Shown piece after piece: positions 55,666 through 64,000 of a stretch of DNA of 64,000 nt. Source of the DNA: Devosia sp. SL43 (GTDB lineage: Bacteria; Pseudomonadota; Alphaproteobacteria; Rhizobiales; Devosiaceae); the NCBI RefSeq assembly GCF_021729885.1, contig NZ_CP063401.1, positions 4,146,501 to 4,210,500 of the forward strand, read 5' to 3'. Below the pieces are notes generated by a model. The model made no database searches and had not been told where the DNA came from. It worked only from the letters and a program-made list of their open reading frames with translations. Positions within the stretch are counted from its first letter, which is position 1. Every line of letters starts with the position of its first letter. The translations under genes were made by a program, and so were the position numbers.

Positions 55666-55704
55666 GGCAACGTGTTGCCACGCCATACGGGCGTGGCACT
55701 CTCC

Positions 55705-56301
55705 TCAGAGCTTCATCCCGAACCAGGCCGTCCGCTCATTCTGCGCCAGGGGCATGAACCCACCCTTTTGCCAGAACGCAATCCCGCCGGAATTGCTCGC
55801 GCTGGCACCAAGGTGAATACCTGTCACACCTGCGTCACGCGCCTGCTCAACCCATCGTTTGAGCAGCGCCATGCCGACGCCCTGGCCGCGCAGTCGCGAC
55901 CGCAGGTTCATATGAACATGCGCCGGATATGCCGCCACTAGCTCGGCCGGATTGGCCGATGGCCGCATGATTGCGGCCACGCGCTGCCGATCCGCTTCGG
56001 TCAGGTCAAGCGCGGGGTCCGAATATTGCTGGCGCAAAGCCGGCCACCATTCGTGCTCGAGCTTGCTGGCAAACGCGTCAGTGTCATACGTGCCGACAAT
56101 ATAGCCGGCGACGCCCTCGTCATCCTCGGCCACGATCGCCTGATCGGGCTCGACCACCCCATAGGGCGCCGCATAGATGTGACCGATCAGCTTGCCGTCA
56201 TTGTGCAGTGCACTTGCATCTTTGCCCCCGTCGCCGGTGACAAGGCAAATGTCATAAAGCGCATCGAGGTCGTCCGGCCGATAGGCGCGAAGCGTCACCA
56301 T
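55705..56301 (-). CDS. GNAT family N-acetyltransferase
   Basis: 198 aa. N terminus V-T-L-R-A-Y-R-P-D-D-L-D-A-L; acetyl-CoA motif A is L-R-G-Q-G-V-G-M-A-L-L near 140-150, followed by G-V-T-G-I-H-L-G-A-S-A-S-N and A-F-W-Q-K-G-G-F. The insert of about 60 residues between the first strands and motif A resembles the acetyltransferase-like half of bacterial O-GlcNAcase relatives. Acceptor unknown. Only four bases separate it from the SDR stop, so the purF-SDR-GNAT genes form one unit. Confidence 0.85.
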   Translation of the reverse strand: MVTLRAYRPDDLDALYDICLVTGDGGKDASALHNDGKLIGHIYAAPYGVVEPDQAIVAEDDEGVAGYIVGTYDTDAFASKLEHEWWPALRQQYSDPALDLTEADRQRVAAIMRPSANPAELVAAYPAHVHMNLRSRLRGQGVGMALLKRWVEQARDAGVTGIHLGASASNSGGIAFWQKGGFMPLAQNERTAWFGMKL

Positions 56302-56305
56302 GGCG

Positions 56306-57055
56306 TCAGATATCGCTGAACGTGCCGGTCGCCGCATCGAACAGCTTGCCGGTTTCCTTGAGCGAGGGGCTGACCATATCGACCAGCTTGGGCGCGATAT
56401 CGGACGGCTTGGGCAGCGTGTCCGGATCCTCGCCCGGCATGGCCTTGGCCCGCATCGCGGTGCGCACAGCGCCGGGATAGAACACGTTGACCTTGACCTT
56501 GGTCTGCGCCACTTCCCCGGCATAGGACTTGGCCATCGCATCCACCGCCGCCTTGCTGGCGGCATAGAGCCCCCAGAACGGCCGCGCCGACTTGGCCGAC
56601 GATGACGATACGAACACTGCCCGACCCGCCACCGACTGTCGCAGCAGCAGGTCCGTCGAGCGCAGCAGACGGTAATTGGCCGTCACGTTGACGGCGATCA
56701 CCTTGTCGAAATCTTCCGGCTTCACATGGGGCAGGGGGCTCAGTACGCCGAGTTGGCCTGCATTGGCGATCAGCCCGTCAAGCGCGCCCCAGCGCTCGAA
56801 AATGGCCGCACCCAGCCGGTCGATGGCGTCGCCATCGCGCAGGTCGAGCGGCACCAGCGTCGACGCCGATCCGAGGTCCTGGATTTCGTCGTCCAGTTCT
56901 TCAAGCCCGCCTACAGTGCGCGCCACGGCCACCACATGGGCCCCTCGCCGCGCCGCTTCCAGCGATGCTGCATAGCCGATACCGCGCGATGCGCCGGTTA
57001 CGAGGACGACTTTGCCTGCCAGATCCTGTCCGGCGGCAACCTTTGTTCCAGCCAT
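56306..57055 (-). CDS. Short-chain dehydrogenase/reductase
   Basis: 249-aa NAD(P)-dependent oxidoreductase. T-G-A-S-R-G-I-G at about 20-27 binds the cofactor, N-A-G near 97, Ser near 150 (V-S-S-S-S-A) and Y-A-A-S-K near 163 give the catalytic Ser-Tyr-Lys. Placement next to purF is shared by many alphaproteobacteria. Its ATG overlaps the purF stop by one base. Substrate unknown. Confidence 0.9.
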   Translation of the reverse strand: MAGTKVAAGQDLAGKVVLVTGASRGIGYAASLEAARRGAHVVAVARTVGGLEELDDEIQDLGSASTLVPLDLRDGDAIDRLGAAIFERWGALDGLIANAGQLGVLSPLPHVKPEDFDKVIAVNVTANYRLLRSTDLLLRQSVAGRAVFVSSSSAKSARPFWGLYAASKAAVDAMAKSYAGEVAQTKVKVNVFYPGAVRTAMRAKAMPGEDPDTLPKPSDIAPKLVDMVSPSLKETGKLFDAATGTFSDI

Positions 57056-58557
57056 TAACCGGCTTCCTTGAGCAGGGCGATCTTCTTCGGCTCGTTCTTG
57101 GTCCGGCCATTGAGATCGGTCAACTGCGTCGGATAGTCGCCCGTGAAATAGTGATCGGTGAATTGCGGCGCCGCGTTGTTGCGCTTCTCGCCACCCACGG
57201 CGTCATAGAGCCCGTCGATCGACAGGAATGCCAGCGAATCCGCGCCGATGAACCGGCACATCGATTCGAGGTCGCGATACTGGTTAGCCAGCAGCTTTTC
57301 CGGGTCCGGCGTGTCGATGCCGTAATAGTCCGAATAGTAGATCATCGGGCTGGCGACGCGGATATGCACCTCGGTGGCGCCGGCGTCGCGGATCATCTGG
57401 ACGATCTTGAGCGAAGTCGTGCCACGCACAATCGAATCGTCGACCAGAACCACGCGCTTGCCGGCAATCTCATGCCGGTTGGCCGAGTGCTTGAGCCGCA
57501 CGCCAAAGGCACGGATCGACTGCGTCGGTTCGATGAAGGTACGGCCCACATAGTGGTTGCGGATGATGCCCAGCTCAAACGGAATGCCGCTGGCCTGCGC
57601 GAAACCGATGGCCGCCGGCGTCCCGCCATCGGGCACCGGCACCACGACATCGGCTTCCACTGGCGCTTCCTTGGCGAGGTTGAACCCCATGCGCTTGCGC
57701 GCGCCATAGACGCTGCGGCCGGCCACGACCGAATCCGGGCGGGCGAAATAGACATACTCGAACAGGCAGGGGCGCTCGGGCTCCGGGCGGGCCGGCTTGC
57801 GTTCCTCGATACTGATCGAGCCATCGGGCTGCAATTCGCAGATGATGACTTCGCCATTCTCGACGTCGCGAATGTACTTGGCGCCGATAATGTCGAGCGC
57901 ACAGGTCTCCGAGCAGAAGATCGGCTTGCCGTCGAGTTCGCCCATCACCAGTGGGCGAATGCCGATGGGGTCGCGCGCCGCGATCAGCTTGGTGCGCGTC
58001 ATCGCCAGCATGGCGTAACCGCCTTCCATCTGGCGAATGGCGTCGATGAAGCGATCGGTGCTGGATGAGTGACGTGAGCGCGCGATCAGATGCAGCACAA
58101 CTTCGGTGTCCGAAGTCGACTGGCAGATCGCGCCGGTGGCAATGATCTGCCGGCGCAGCGTCAGCCCATTGGTGAAGTTGCCATTATGGGCAATTGCAAT
58201 GCCGCCGGCCTCGAGTTCGGCGAACAGCGGCTGCACATTGCGCAAGGCCACTTCGCCGGTCGTCGAATAGCGAGTATGGCCGATGGCGATCGAGCCGGGC
58301 AGGCGGGCCAGCAGGGCCGGGTCGGTATAGTGGTCGCCCACCAGGCCCATGCGCTTTTCGGTATAAAACTGCCTGCCATCGAAGCTGACGATGCCTGCCG
58401 CTTCCTGGCCGCGATGCTGCAGCGCATGCAGGCCGAGCGCCGTCAGCGTCGATGCATCACTGTGCCCCAAAATGCCAAACACGCCGCACTCTTCATGCAG
58501 CGTGTCGCTTTCGAGATCGAATGAGTCGTCGCTCGGATGGTTCACCGGGCTCTCCAT
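57055..58557 (-). CDS. purF: Amidophosphoribosyltransferase
   Basis: First enzyme of de novo purine synthesis, forming phosphoribosylamine from PRPP and glutamine. 500 aa with a 23-residue propeptide before the catalytic Cys24 (E-E-C-G-V-F-G-I), glutaminase loop H-R-G-Q-E near 48 and the PRPP motif V-L-V-D-D-S-I-V-R-G-T-T near 365. The start is ATG 58557. It follows cvpA as in many proteobacteria and heads the SDR/GNAT unit. Confidence 0.96.
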   Translation of the reverse strand: MESPVNHPSDDSFDLESDTLHEECGVFGILGHSDASTLTALGLHALQHRGQEAAGIVSFDGRQFYTEKRMGLVGDHYTDPALLARLPGSIAIGHTRYSTTGEVALRNVQPLFAELEAGGIAIAHNGNFTNGLTLRRQIIATGAICQSTSDTEVVLHLIARSRHSSSTDRFIDAIRQMEGGYAMLAMTRTKLIAARDPIGIRPLVMGELDGKPIFCSETCALDIIGAKYIRDVENGEVIICELQPDGSISIEERKPARPEPERPCLFEYVYFARPDSVVAGRSVYGARKRMGFNLAKEAPVEADVVVPVPDGGTPAAIGFAQASGIPFELGIIRNHYVGRTFIEPTQSIRAFGVRLKHSANRHEIAGKRVVLVDDSIVRGTTSLKIVQMIRDAGATEVHIRVASPMIYYSDYYGIDTPDPEKLLANQYRDLESMCRFIGADSLAFLSIDGLYDAVGGEKRNNAAPQFTDHYFTGDYPTQLTDLNGRTKNEPKKIALLKEAG

Positions 58558-58714
58558 GCCAATACTGCCTCAACCGCAGAATGTGCGTACCGCCAAAGGC
58601 GGTCGGGCCAAAGATGGGGTTGTTGACCCCTGCAATAGCCCATTTTCGTCGTCCCGACCATTGCCTCACGCGGCTGTCAGGGTTGTGGCGGGCGCCGCGC
58701 GCTCGCCAACGGGA

Positions 58715-59356
58715 TCAGGTGTTGGTCGCTGGCGCAGGGACTGCCGGCGTAGCGGGCGCAGTCGGGTCAACAGTGCCGTTCTCGGTTTCGTCCGTGCCCT
58801 CTTCGACCGGGACGGCCGGCGCATTCGGATCCTCTTCGGTCAGGCCCGTGCCACCCTTGAGAATCTCGGTAACCTGCTCCTCCAGCCCCTCTGGAAGCAT
58901 CGAGATCAGCGTGTTGCCCATATTCTGCAGGTGCGGCAGCGACTGCGATTCAGCGGCCCATGGCGGCAGGTTGTTGGGCAGCAGCCAGGTGCCGAAAATG
59001 GTGATGACGATGGCGATCAGGATGCCTCGCAGCACGCCGAATACGAAGCCCAGCGTCCGGTCGATCGGCCCGATGCGGCTGTCGACCACGAAATCGGCGA
59101 TGCGCATGGTCAGCAGATGCAGCACGATCAGTGCCACGATGAAGCTCAGCACCACCGTGGCGATGTCAGCCACGATCTGCTCGGCGATAAAGCCGCGCGC
59201 GATTTCGGGGTGATACTGCCACATATAGATGGCGATCGCAGCCGAACCCGCCCAGGTCGCCAGCGACAGGACTTCGCGGGTCAGCCCGCGCGCCGTGGCC
59301 AGGATTGCTGAAATCAGCACCAGCACACCAACACCAACGTCGAACGCTGTCAGCAT
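58715..59356 (-). CDS. cvpA: CvpA family membrane protein
   Basis: 213 aa with four helices in the first ~130 residues (F-D-V-G-V-G-V-L-V-L-I-S at the start, A-R-G-L-T-R-E near 22, R-I-G-P-I-D-R-T-L-G-F-V-F-G near 94-107), the conserved core of CvpA, and an acidic Pro/Thr-rich tail. It is linked to envelope stress and colicin V export in E. coli; the molecular job is unclear. The 157 bases to purF hold a short CCGCC/GGCGG stem and probably the purF promoter. Confidence 0.92.
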   Translation of the reverse strand: MLTAFDVGVGVLVLISAILATARGLTREVLSLATWAGSAAIAIYMWQYHPEIARGFIAEQIVADIATVVLSFIVALIVLHLLTMRIADFVVDSRIGPIDRTLGFVFGVLRGILIAIVITIFGTWLLPNNLPPWAAESQSLPHLQNMGNTLISMLPEGLEEQVTEILKGGTGLTEEDPNAPAVPVEEGTDETENGTVDPTAPATPAVPAPATNT

Positions 59357-59486
59357 ATTTGTTCGCTAAGCTCCACTGGCCGCCCCGGCCGCATTGGGCT
59401 TCGTTTAACCACTTTGCGCAGCGCTGCCAAGACTTGCCGGTGCATCAAGGCACGATCTGCCCAGAAACCGTTAACATGTAGCGGCG

Positions 59487-60887
59487 CTACCACTCATCAC
59501 GCTCGGGTTCGCGCGGCTTGCCATTGGCCGCGATCCGCCCCACCAACTCCGATAATGCCGTGAATTCCGACACATCCATGCCGCTGTTGCGATCCGCGTT
59601 GGCCAGCCGTCCGGTCGAGACCGACTTGAACCCCAGCTTCTGCGCCTCGCGCAGTCGCAGCGCGCCATGCACTACCGGACGCACCCCGCCCGCCAGCGAG
59701 ATTTCACCGAAATACACCGCATCCGATGGCAACGGCGAACTGGTCAGCGAGGATATCAGCGCCGCCGCAACCGCCAGGTCCGCCGCCGGCTCGTTGATCT
59801 TCAGTCCGCCCGCCACGTTGAGATAGATGTCATTGGCCCCGATCCGCACGCCGCAGCGTGTCTCCAGCACCGCCAGCACCATCGATAGCCGCGACGAATC
59901 CCAGCCCACCACGGCCCGTCGCGGCGTACCGAGCGGCGAGGGCGCCACCAGCGCCTGGATTTCGATCAGGATGGGCCGCGTCCCCTCCATGCCGGCAAAG
60001 ACCGCCGAACCCGCCGCGCCCTCGTCGCGCTGGTCGAGGAACAGCGCCGATGGATTGGCCACCTGCTCCAGCCCCAACTCGGTCATGGCGAACACGCCGA
60101 TCTCGTCGGTCGCGCCATAGCGGTTCTTCACGCCGCGCAAAATGCGGAAGGTGTGGCTGGTGTCGCCCTCGAAGTAGAGCACAGCGTCCACCATGTGCTC
60201 GACCACGCGCGGCCCGGCAATCTGCCCGTCCTTGGTCACATGCCCCACCAGCACAACCGCCGCGCCACTCTTCTTGGCAAACCGCGTCAGCGCCTGTGCC
60301 GAGGTCCGCACCTGCGTCACCGTGCCTGGCGCGCTGTCCACCCGGTCCGTCCATAGCGTCTGGATCGAATCGATGATGACAAGATCGGGGGCAGGGCCGT
60401 TCTCCAGCGTCGCCAGGATGATTTCGACATTGGTCTCCGCCGCCAGCAACACCGACGACTCACCCAGGCCCAGCCGCTGCGCCCGCAGCCGCACCTGGGC
60501 CACCGCCTCTTCACCCGACACGTAGACCACGCGCTTGCCGCGATTGGCCAGGGCCGCCGCCGCCTGCAGCAAGAGCGTGGATTTACCGATGCCGGGATCG
60601 CCGCCAACCAGCAGTGCCGAGCCCATGACGAAACCGCCCCCTGTCACCCGGTCCAGCTCGGCAATGCCCGTCACTACGCGCGCCGCGCTCTCGGTCTCGC
60701 CAGACAGCGGCACCAGATTGCCCGGCCGCCCCCCAGCCTTGGCCGATTTCGGTCCGGCCCCGACGCCTGAATCGGTGATTTCCTCGACAATGGTGTTCCA
60801 ATCCCCGCAGGCATCACACCGCCCCTGCCAGCGCGACGTAACGGCACCGCAGGCCTGGCAGACGAACGAAGATCGGGATTTGGCCAT
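59487..60887 (-). CDS. radA: DNA repair protein RadA
   Basis: 466-aa RecA-like branch-migration helicase that processes recombination intermediates. An N-terminal zinc finger (Cys10, Cys13, Cys24, Cys27), Walker A G-G-D-P-G-I-G-K-S-T at 95-104, the RadA signature K-N-R-Y-G near 258, and a C-terminal Lon-like domain. It lies 130 bp from cvpA and is probably an independent unit. Confidence 0.96.
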   Translation of the reverse strand: MAKSRSSFVCQACGAVTSRWQGRCDACGDWNTIVEEITDSGVGAGPKSAKAGGRPGNLVPLSGETESAARVVTGIAELDRVTGGGFVMGSALLVGGDPGIGKSTLLLQAAAALANRGKRVVYVSGEEAVAQVRLRAQRLGLGESSVLLAAETNVEIILATLENGPAPDLVIIDSIQTLWTDRVDSAPGTVTQVRTSAQALTRFAKKSGAAVVLVGHVTKDGQIAGPRVVEHMVDAVLYFEGDTSHTFRILRGVKNRYGATDEIGVFAMTELGLEQVANPSALFLDQRDEGAAGSAVFAGMEGTRPILIEIQALVAPSPLGTPRRAVVGWDSSRLSMVLAVLETRCGVRIGANDIYLNVAGGLKINEPAADLAVAAALISSLTSSPLPSDAVYFGEISLAGGVRPVVHGALRLREAQKLGFKSVSTGRLANADRNSGMDVSEFTALSELVGRIAANGKPREPERDEW

Positions 60888-60965
60888 CGGGAACTCTATC
60901 TAACGCTGTCCTGCACTTACCGCAGGAGACCACATCAAGCAAGAACAAACAATGAACGACGCCGA

Positions 60966-61000
60966 TTGTGCACATCAACATGGGCATATACAATGCGCAT
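60966..61000 (+). promoter_or_regulatory. Promoter and possible operator of ccdAB
   Basis: TTGTGC (60966-60971) and TACAAT (60989-60994) are separated by 17 bases. The palindrome ATGCGCAT (60993-61000) overlaps the -10 and start area and could be the site for CcdA-CcdB autorepression. Confidence 0.45.
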
Positions 61001-61016
61001 AGTCATGGAGTTGCCG

Positions 61017-61253
61017 ATGTCTGAGCGTTCCGCCGCAAAGAAGCCGACCAACCTGTCCTTGGATCAAGGCGTTCTCACCGAGGCCAGATCGTTCGGTGTC
61101 AATCTCTCACAAGCCGCGGAAGCTGGCCTTCGCCGCGCAATTGCCGACGCGAAGGCCGAAGCCTGGCGGCGGGACAATGCGCGGGCGCTCGCCGACTCAA
61201 ACAGCTGGGTCGAAGAGCATGGCTTGCCTCTCGATAGATTCCGGCAGTTCTGA
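61017..61253 (+). CDS. ccdA: CcdA-type antitoxin
   Basis: 78 aa. A short N-terminal strand with K-K-P-T-N-L-S-L-D then E-A-R-S-F-G-V-N-L-S-Q-A-A-E forms the ribbon-helix-helix DNA-binding half; the C-terminal part N-S-W-V-E-E-H-G-L-P-L-D-R-F-R-Q-F is the toxin-wrapping tail typical of CcdA. GGAG six bases before ATG 61017. Stop and toxin start share one base, giving coupled synthesis. Confidence 0.92.
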   Translation: MSERSAAKKPTNLSLDQGVLTEARSFGVNLSQAAEAGLRRAIADAKAEAWRRDNARALADSNSWVEEHGLPLDRFRQF

Positions 61254-61552
61254 TGGCGCGCTTCGACGTTTATCTCAACCCTGACGGCAAAGGGTATCTG
61301 CTGGATGTCCAGGCCAATCTGCTCGACGCACTGAACACCCGCATCGTCGTACCGCTGATCCCCGAAGCCGTGGCGCCCACCGCTGCTCAGCGGCTAAACC
61401 CGATCTTTGAGATCGAAGCTGAGCGCTGCGTAATGGTCACGCAGTTCATGGCAGCTGTTCCCCGCGCCATATTGCGGGCCCCGCTAACCAACCTTGCCGC
61501 TCATGACACCGAAATCGCCAACGCCCTGGACATGGCATTCGTCGGCTTCTGA
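61253..61552 (+). CDS. ccdB: CcdB-type gyrase toxin
   Basis: 99 aa, the normal length. Family blocks: N-terminal F-D-V-Y-L-N, D-V-Q-A-N-L-L-D-A-L-N-T-R-I-V-V-P-L near 18-35, and a C-terminal A-L-D-M-A-F-V-G-F, where E. coli CcdB has the W-G-I end needed to poison gyrase; the Trp is replaced by Phe-Val here. Toxicity may therefore be altered. The pair lies between radA and alr and converges on alr with three bases between stops. Confidence 0.92.
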   Translation: MARFDVYLNPDGKGYLLDVQANLLDALNTRIVVPLIPEAVAPTAAQRLNPIFEIEAERCVMVTQFMAAVPRAILRAPLTNLAAHDTEIANALDMAFVGF

Positions 61553-61555
61553 TCG

Positions 61556-62686
61556 CTATCCCGGGGGCAAATTCCCGTCGCCCACATAGTTCCGGCTATA
61601 CCGCCCCTTGAGCGACGTCAGCAGCTCGTAGCCGATCGTCCCGCCGGCATCGGCCTGCTCGTCGATGCCGAGCACATTGCCGAATACTTCAGCGCCCTCG
61701 CCGGGGCTCGGAATGTCCTGGCCCAGTTCGGTGATGTCGACCACCGTCTGGTCCATCGAGATGCGGCCGACAATGGGGCACGCCTTGCCGCGGATGATCA
61801 CCTTGCCGCCCGGCCGCGTATTGTTGCCTGACAGCGAGCGCAGCAGACCATCGGCATAGCCATGCCCGATAATGGCCAGCCGGCTATTGCGTGACAGCGA
61901 ATAGGTCGCGCCATATCCCACCGTCTCGCCCGTCCGCGCTTCGGCGATCTGCAGAATCGGCACATGCAGCGTCACCACCGGCGCCATCGGATTTTTCCGG
62001 CCGTTCACTGCCCGCCCGCCATAGAGCGCGATGCCCGGCCGCACCATCTGGAAGTGATAGTCGCGCCCCGTCATCAGCCCAGCCGAATTGGCGAGCGATG
62101 CCGGAATGCCCGGAAACTGGTTCATCACCGAGCCGAACAGCGCCAGCTGGGTGCGGTTCTTCTCATGCGTCGGCTGATCGGCGCAGGCGAGGTGGCTCAT
62201 CACCATTTGCGGGGCATAACCAAGGGTCTGGATGCGCTCGCGCACCTTGCCCGCCTCGTTGAGGCGAAAGCCCAGCCGGTTGATGCCGGTATCGAAGTGG
62301 AAGGCTGAGGGGTAGGCCTCGTTCCGCTCCAGGCACTTGGCCATCCACTCTTCAAGCATCGCCATCGAAGACAGGATCGGCATCATATTTTGGCGGATAT
62401 AGAGGTTGGCCGCGCCGGGATAGAGCCCGTTGAGCACAAAGATATGGGCGTCGGGCAGGGCAGCGCGCACCGCGATGCCTTCGTCGGGCGTCGCCACGAA
62501 GAAGAAGCGCGCCCCGGCCGCATGCAGTGCCTTGGCTGCCATGGTGATGCCGGTGCCATAGGCATCGGCCTTCACCACGGCGCCCGTTAGCGCGCCGGCG
62601 CTGACCTTGTCCAGGGCCCGCCAGTTTCGGGCCAGTGCCCCAAGATCGATGCTGAGTTGCCCCCCGAGGCCCGACGTCAACGCCAT
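61556..62686 (-). CDS. alr: Alanine racemase
   Basis: PLP enzyme making D-alanine for peptidoglycan. 376 aa: Lys39 in A-V-V-K-A-D-A-Y-G binds PLP, the H-L-A-C-A-D block near 165, and the second catalytic Tyr in V-G-Y-G-A-T-Y near 268, with S-M-D-Q near 315. ATG at 62686 begins two bases after the dnaB stop, so it is co-transcribed with dnaB. Confidence 0.95.
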   Translation of the reverse strand: MALTSGLGGQLSIDLGALARNWRALDKVSAGALTGAVVKADAYGTGITMAAKALHAAGARFFFVATPDEGIAVRAALPDAHIFVLNGLYPGAANLYIRQNMMPILSSMAMLEEWMAKCLERNEAYPSAFHFDTGINRLGFRLNEAGKVRERIQTLGYAPQMVMSHLACADQPTHEKNRTQLALFGSVMNQFPGIPASLANSAGLMTGRDYHFQMVRPGIALYGGRAVNGRKNPMAPVVTLHVPILQIAEARTGETVGYGATYSLSRNSRLAIIGHGYADGLLRSLSGNNTRPGGKVIIRGKACPIVGRISMDQTVVDITELGQDIPSPGEGAEVFGNVLGIDEQADAGGTIGYELLTSLKGRYSRNYVGDGNLPPG

Positions 62687-62688
62687 GC

Positions 62689-64000
62689 CTATTCCATGCG
62701 CTCGGGCAGGTAGTCGGCGCGTGCCAGGTTGCCGAAGCGCGTATACTGCGCCTCAAAGCTCAGCTGCACCGTGCCGGTTGGGCCGTGGCGCTGCTTGGCG
62801 ATGATGACTTCGGCCTTGCCGTGCACCTTTTCCATTTCCCCCTGCCACGTCAGATGTTCTGGCGAGCCCTCTTTGGGCTCCTTGTTCTTCAGATAATACT
62901 CTTCGCGATACACGAACAGCACCACGTCGGCGTCTTGCTCGATAGAACCCGATTCGCGCAAATCTGCCAGTTGAGGATGCTTGTCGTCGCGCGACTCCAC
63001 CTGACGCGACAGCTGCGACAGCGCCACGATCGGCACTTCCAGTTCCTTGGCCAGGGCCTTGAGCGTCGTGGTGATTTCCGTCAGTTCCTGCACGCGGTTC
63101 TGGCTCGTTGCCTTGGACGACCCGCTCAGCAGTTGCAAATAGTCGATCACGAGGAAATCGAGCCCCTTCTGCCGCTTCAGCCGCCGCGCCCGCGCCGCCA
63201 GCTGCGCCACGCTGATACCGCCCGTGTCGTCGATATAGAGCGGCAGCTTGCTCATCATGTTGCTGACATCCACCAGCTTGGCGAACTGGCTGTCATGGAT
63301 GCGGCCGCGACGGATGTCCGAGGACGAGATCTCCGCCTGCTCGGCGAGAATACGCGTTGCCAGCTGCTCCGAGCTCATTTCGAGGCTGAAGAAGCCGACA
63401 ATGCCACCATTGACCGTCTTCTGGTTGCCATCCGGGCTCACATCGCCCTTCCAGGATTTGGCGACGTTGAAGGCGATATTGGTGGCCAGCGACGTCTTGC
63501 CCATGGCCGGGCGACCCGCGAGGATGATCAAGTCCGACTTCTGCAACCCGCCCATCTGCCGGTCGAGATCGTCCAGCAGGGTCGCAACACCCGATAGCCC
63601 GCCATCACGCTGATAGGCCTCGCCCGCCATCTGGATGGAGGCGCTGAGCGCGCTGGAAAAATTCTGGAAGCCACCATCGTAGCGGCCCTTCTCGGCCAGC
63701 TGGAACAGCTCACCCTCGACCTTTTCGATCTGCTTGTTGGGCGTCATCTCGACGTCGCTGCCATCATAGGCAACCGCCACCATTTCCTCACCCACCAGAA
63801 TCAGGTTGCGGCGAATGGCAGTGTCATAGATGGCCTGCCCATAATCCGCCGCGTTGAGGACCGTCGTCGCCTCGGCGGCAAGCTTGGCCAAGTACTGCGC
63901 CATGGTGATATCAGGCAGCAGCTGGTCGGGCAGGTGGGTCTTGATCGTCGTCGGGTCTGCCGACTTGCCCGCCCGGATGATCTTGCCGGCAACTTCATAG
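62689..64000 (-). CDS. dnaB: Replicative DNA helicase DnaB (5' end outside window)
   Basis: The 3' 437 codons of the hexameric replication fork helicase. The N-terminal domain is cut by the window edge; the visible part begins inside it (E-V-A-G-K-I-I-R). Walker A G-R-P-A-M-G-K-T-S lies about 165 residues into the visible part, followed by F-S-L-E-M-S-S-E-Q-L (H1a/H2 region), D-Y-L-Q-L-L (Walker B) and A-L-S-Q-L-S-R. The internal ATG at 63903 is not the start. alr follows directly. Confidence 0.96.
   Translation of the reverse strand, partial: YEVAGKIIRAGKSADPTTIKTHLPDQLLPDITMAQYLAKLAAEATTVLNAADYGQAIYDTAIRRNLILVGEEMVAVAYDGSDVEMTPNKQIEKVEGELFQLAEKGRYDGGFQNFSSALSASIQMAGEAYQRDGGLSGVATLLDDLDRQMGGLQKSDLIILAGRPAMGKTSLATNIAFNVAKSWKGDVSPDGNQKTVNGGIVGFFSLEMSSEQLATRILAEQAEISSSDIRRGRIHDSQFAKLVDVSNMMSKLPLYIDDTGGISVAQLAARARRLKRQKGLDFLVIDYLQLLSGSSKATSQNRVQELTEITTTLKALAKELEVPIVALSQLSRQVESRDDKHPQLADLRESGSIEQDADVVLFVYREEYYLKNKEPKEGSPEHLTWQGEMEKVHGKAEVIIAKQRHGPTGTVQLSFEAQYTRFGNLARADYLPERME

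Overview
The window is a GC-rich, densely coded stretch of an alphaproteobacterial chromosome. The gene content (NADH-dependent NirBD, a single CvpA-PurF block next to RadA, Alr and DnaB, Der preceded by a TPR membrane protein, YkuD L,D-transpeptidase, many GTG/TTG starts and ATGA overlaps) fits Hyphomicrobiales, most likely Devosia or a close relative. The genus is an inference. No rRNA, tRNA, CRISPR array, insertion sequence or phage gene was seen.

Layout. (1) 1-18.6 kb is mostly core: a truncated DUF2971 gene; assimilatory nirBD behind a sigma-54-type promoter and an attenuator-like leader; a Ppx/GppA phosphatase and rlmE; two tandem DHA2-type exporters; a small methyltransferase; guaB; an MAPEG protein; an RsmB-like rRNA methyltransferase; tspO; two tandem acyltransferase-3 membrane proteins; guaA. 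(2) 18.8-28.2 kb is a divergent catabolic cluster around a LysR regulator. One arm has a two-domain VOC extradiol dioxygenase, a Rieske ferredoxin, a cyclase-family hydrolase, an FAD monooxygenase and an MFS transporter. The other has the regulator, a second FAD monooxygenase, an alpha/beta hydrolase and a fumarylacetoacetase-family hydrolase. It reads as a complete hydroxylation, meta-cleavage and hydrolysis route for an aromatic compound I cannot identify. (3) 28.4-33.6 kb holds a Ca-type P-type ATPase with a DUF4342 partner, then a decayed zone with an alcohol dehydrogenase stub and a frameshifted membrane protein gene. (4) 33.7-49.8 kb is a second accessory cluster: two paralogous GntR/FCD regulators, a BMP-family (nucleoside-type) ABC importer with two Tat-exported binding proteins, three amidohydrolases of the cytosine deaminase and TRZ/ATZ classes, an oxamate-amidohydrolase-like Ntn hydrolase, a DUF1989 protein translationally coupled to a 49-residue ribbon-helix-helix protein, a TauE-type permease and a flavin reductase. 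(5) 49.9-64 kb returns to core genes: an acyltransferase, L,D-transpeptidase, der, a CorC/HlyC protein, GNAT and SDR genes, purF, cvpA, radA, a ccdAB toxin-antitoxin pair, alr and the 3' part of dnaB.

The most interesting system is region 4. It looks like a nitrogen-scavenging pathway for an imported N-rich heterocycle or ureide. Its main operon has a near-consensus sigma-54 promoter whose -12 element is overlapped by an inverted repeat, and related TTGTATAC-type motifs occur before one GntR gene and before the RHH/DUF1989 operon. This suggests dual control by nitrogen limitation and by the GntR-sensed substrate. Region 2 is the second candidate for new chemistry.
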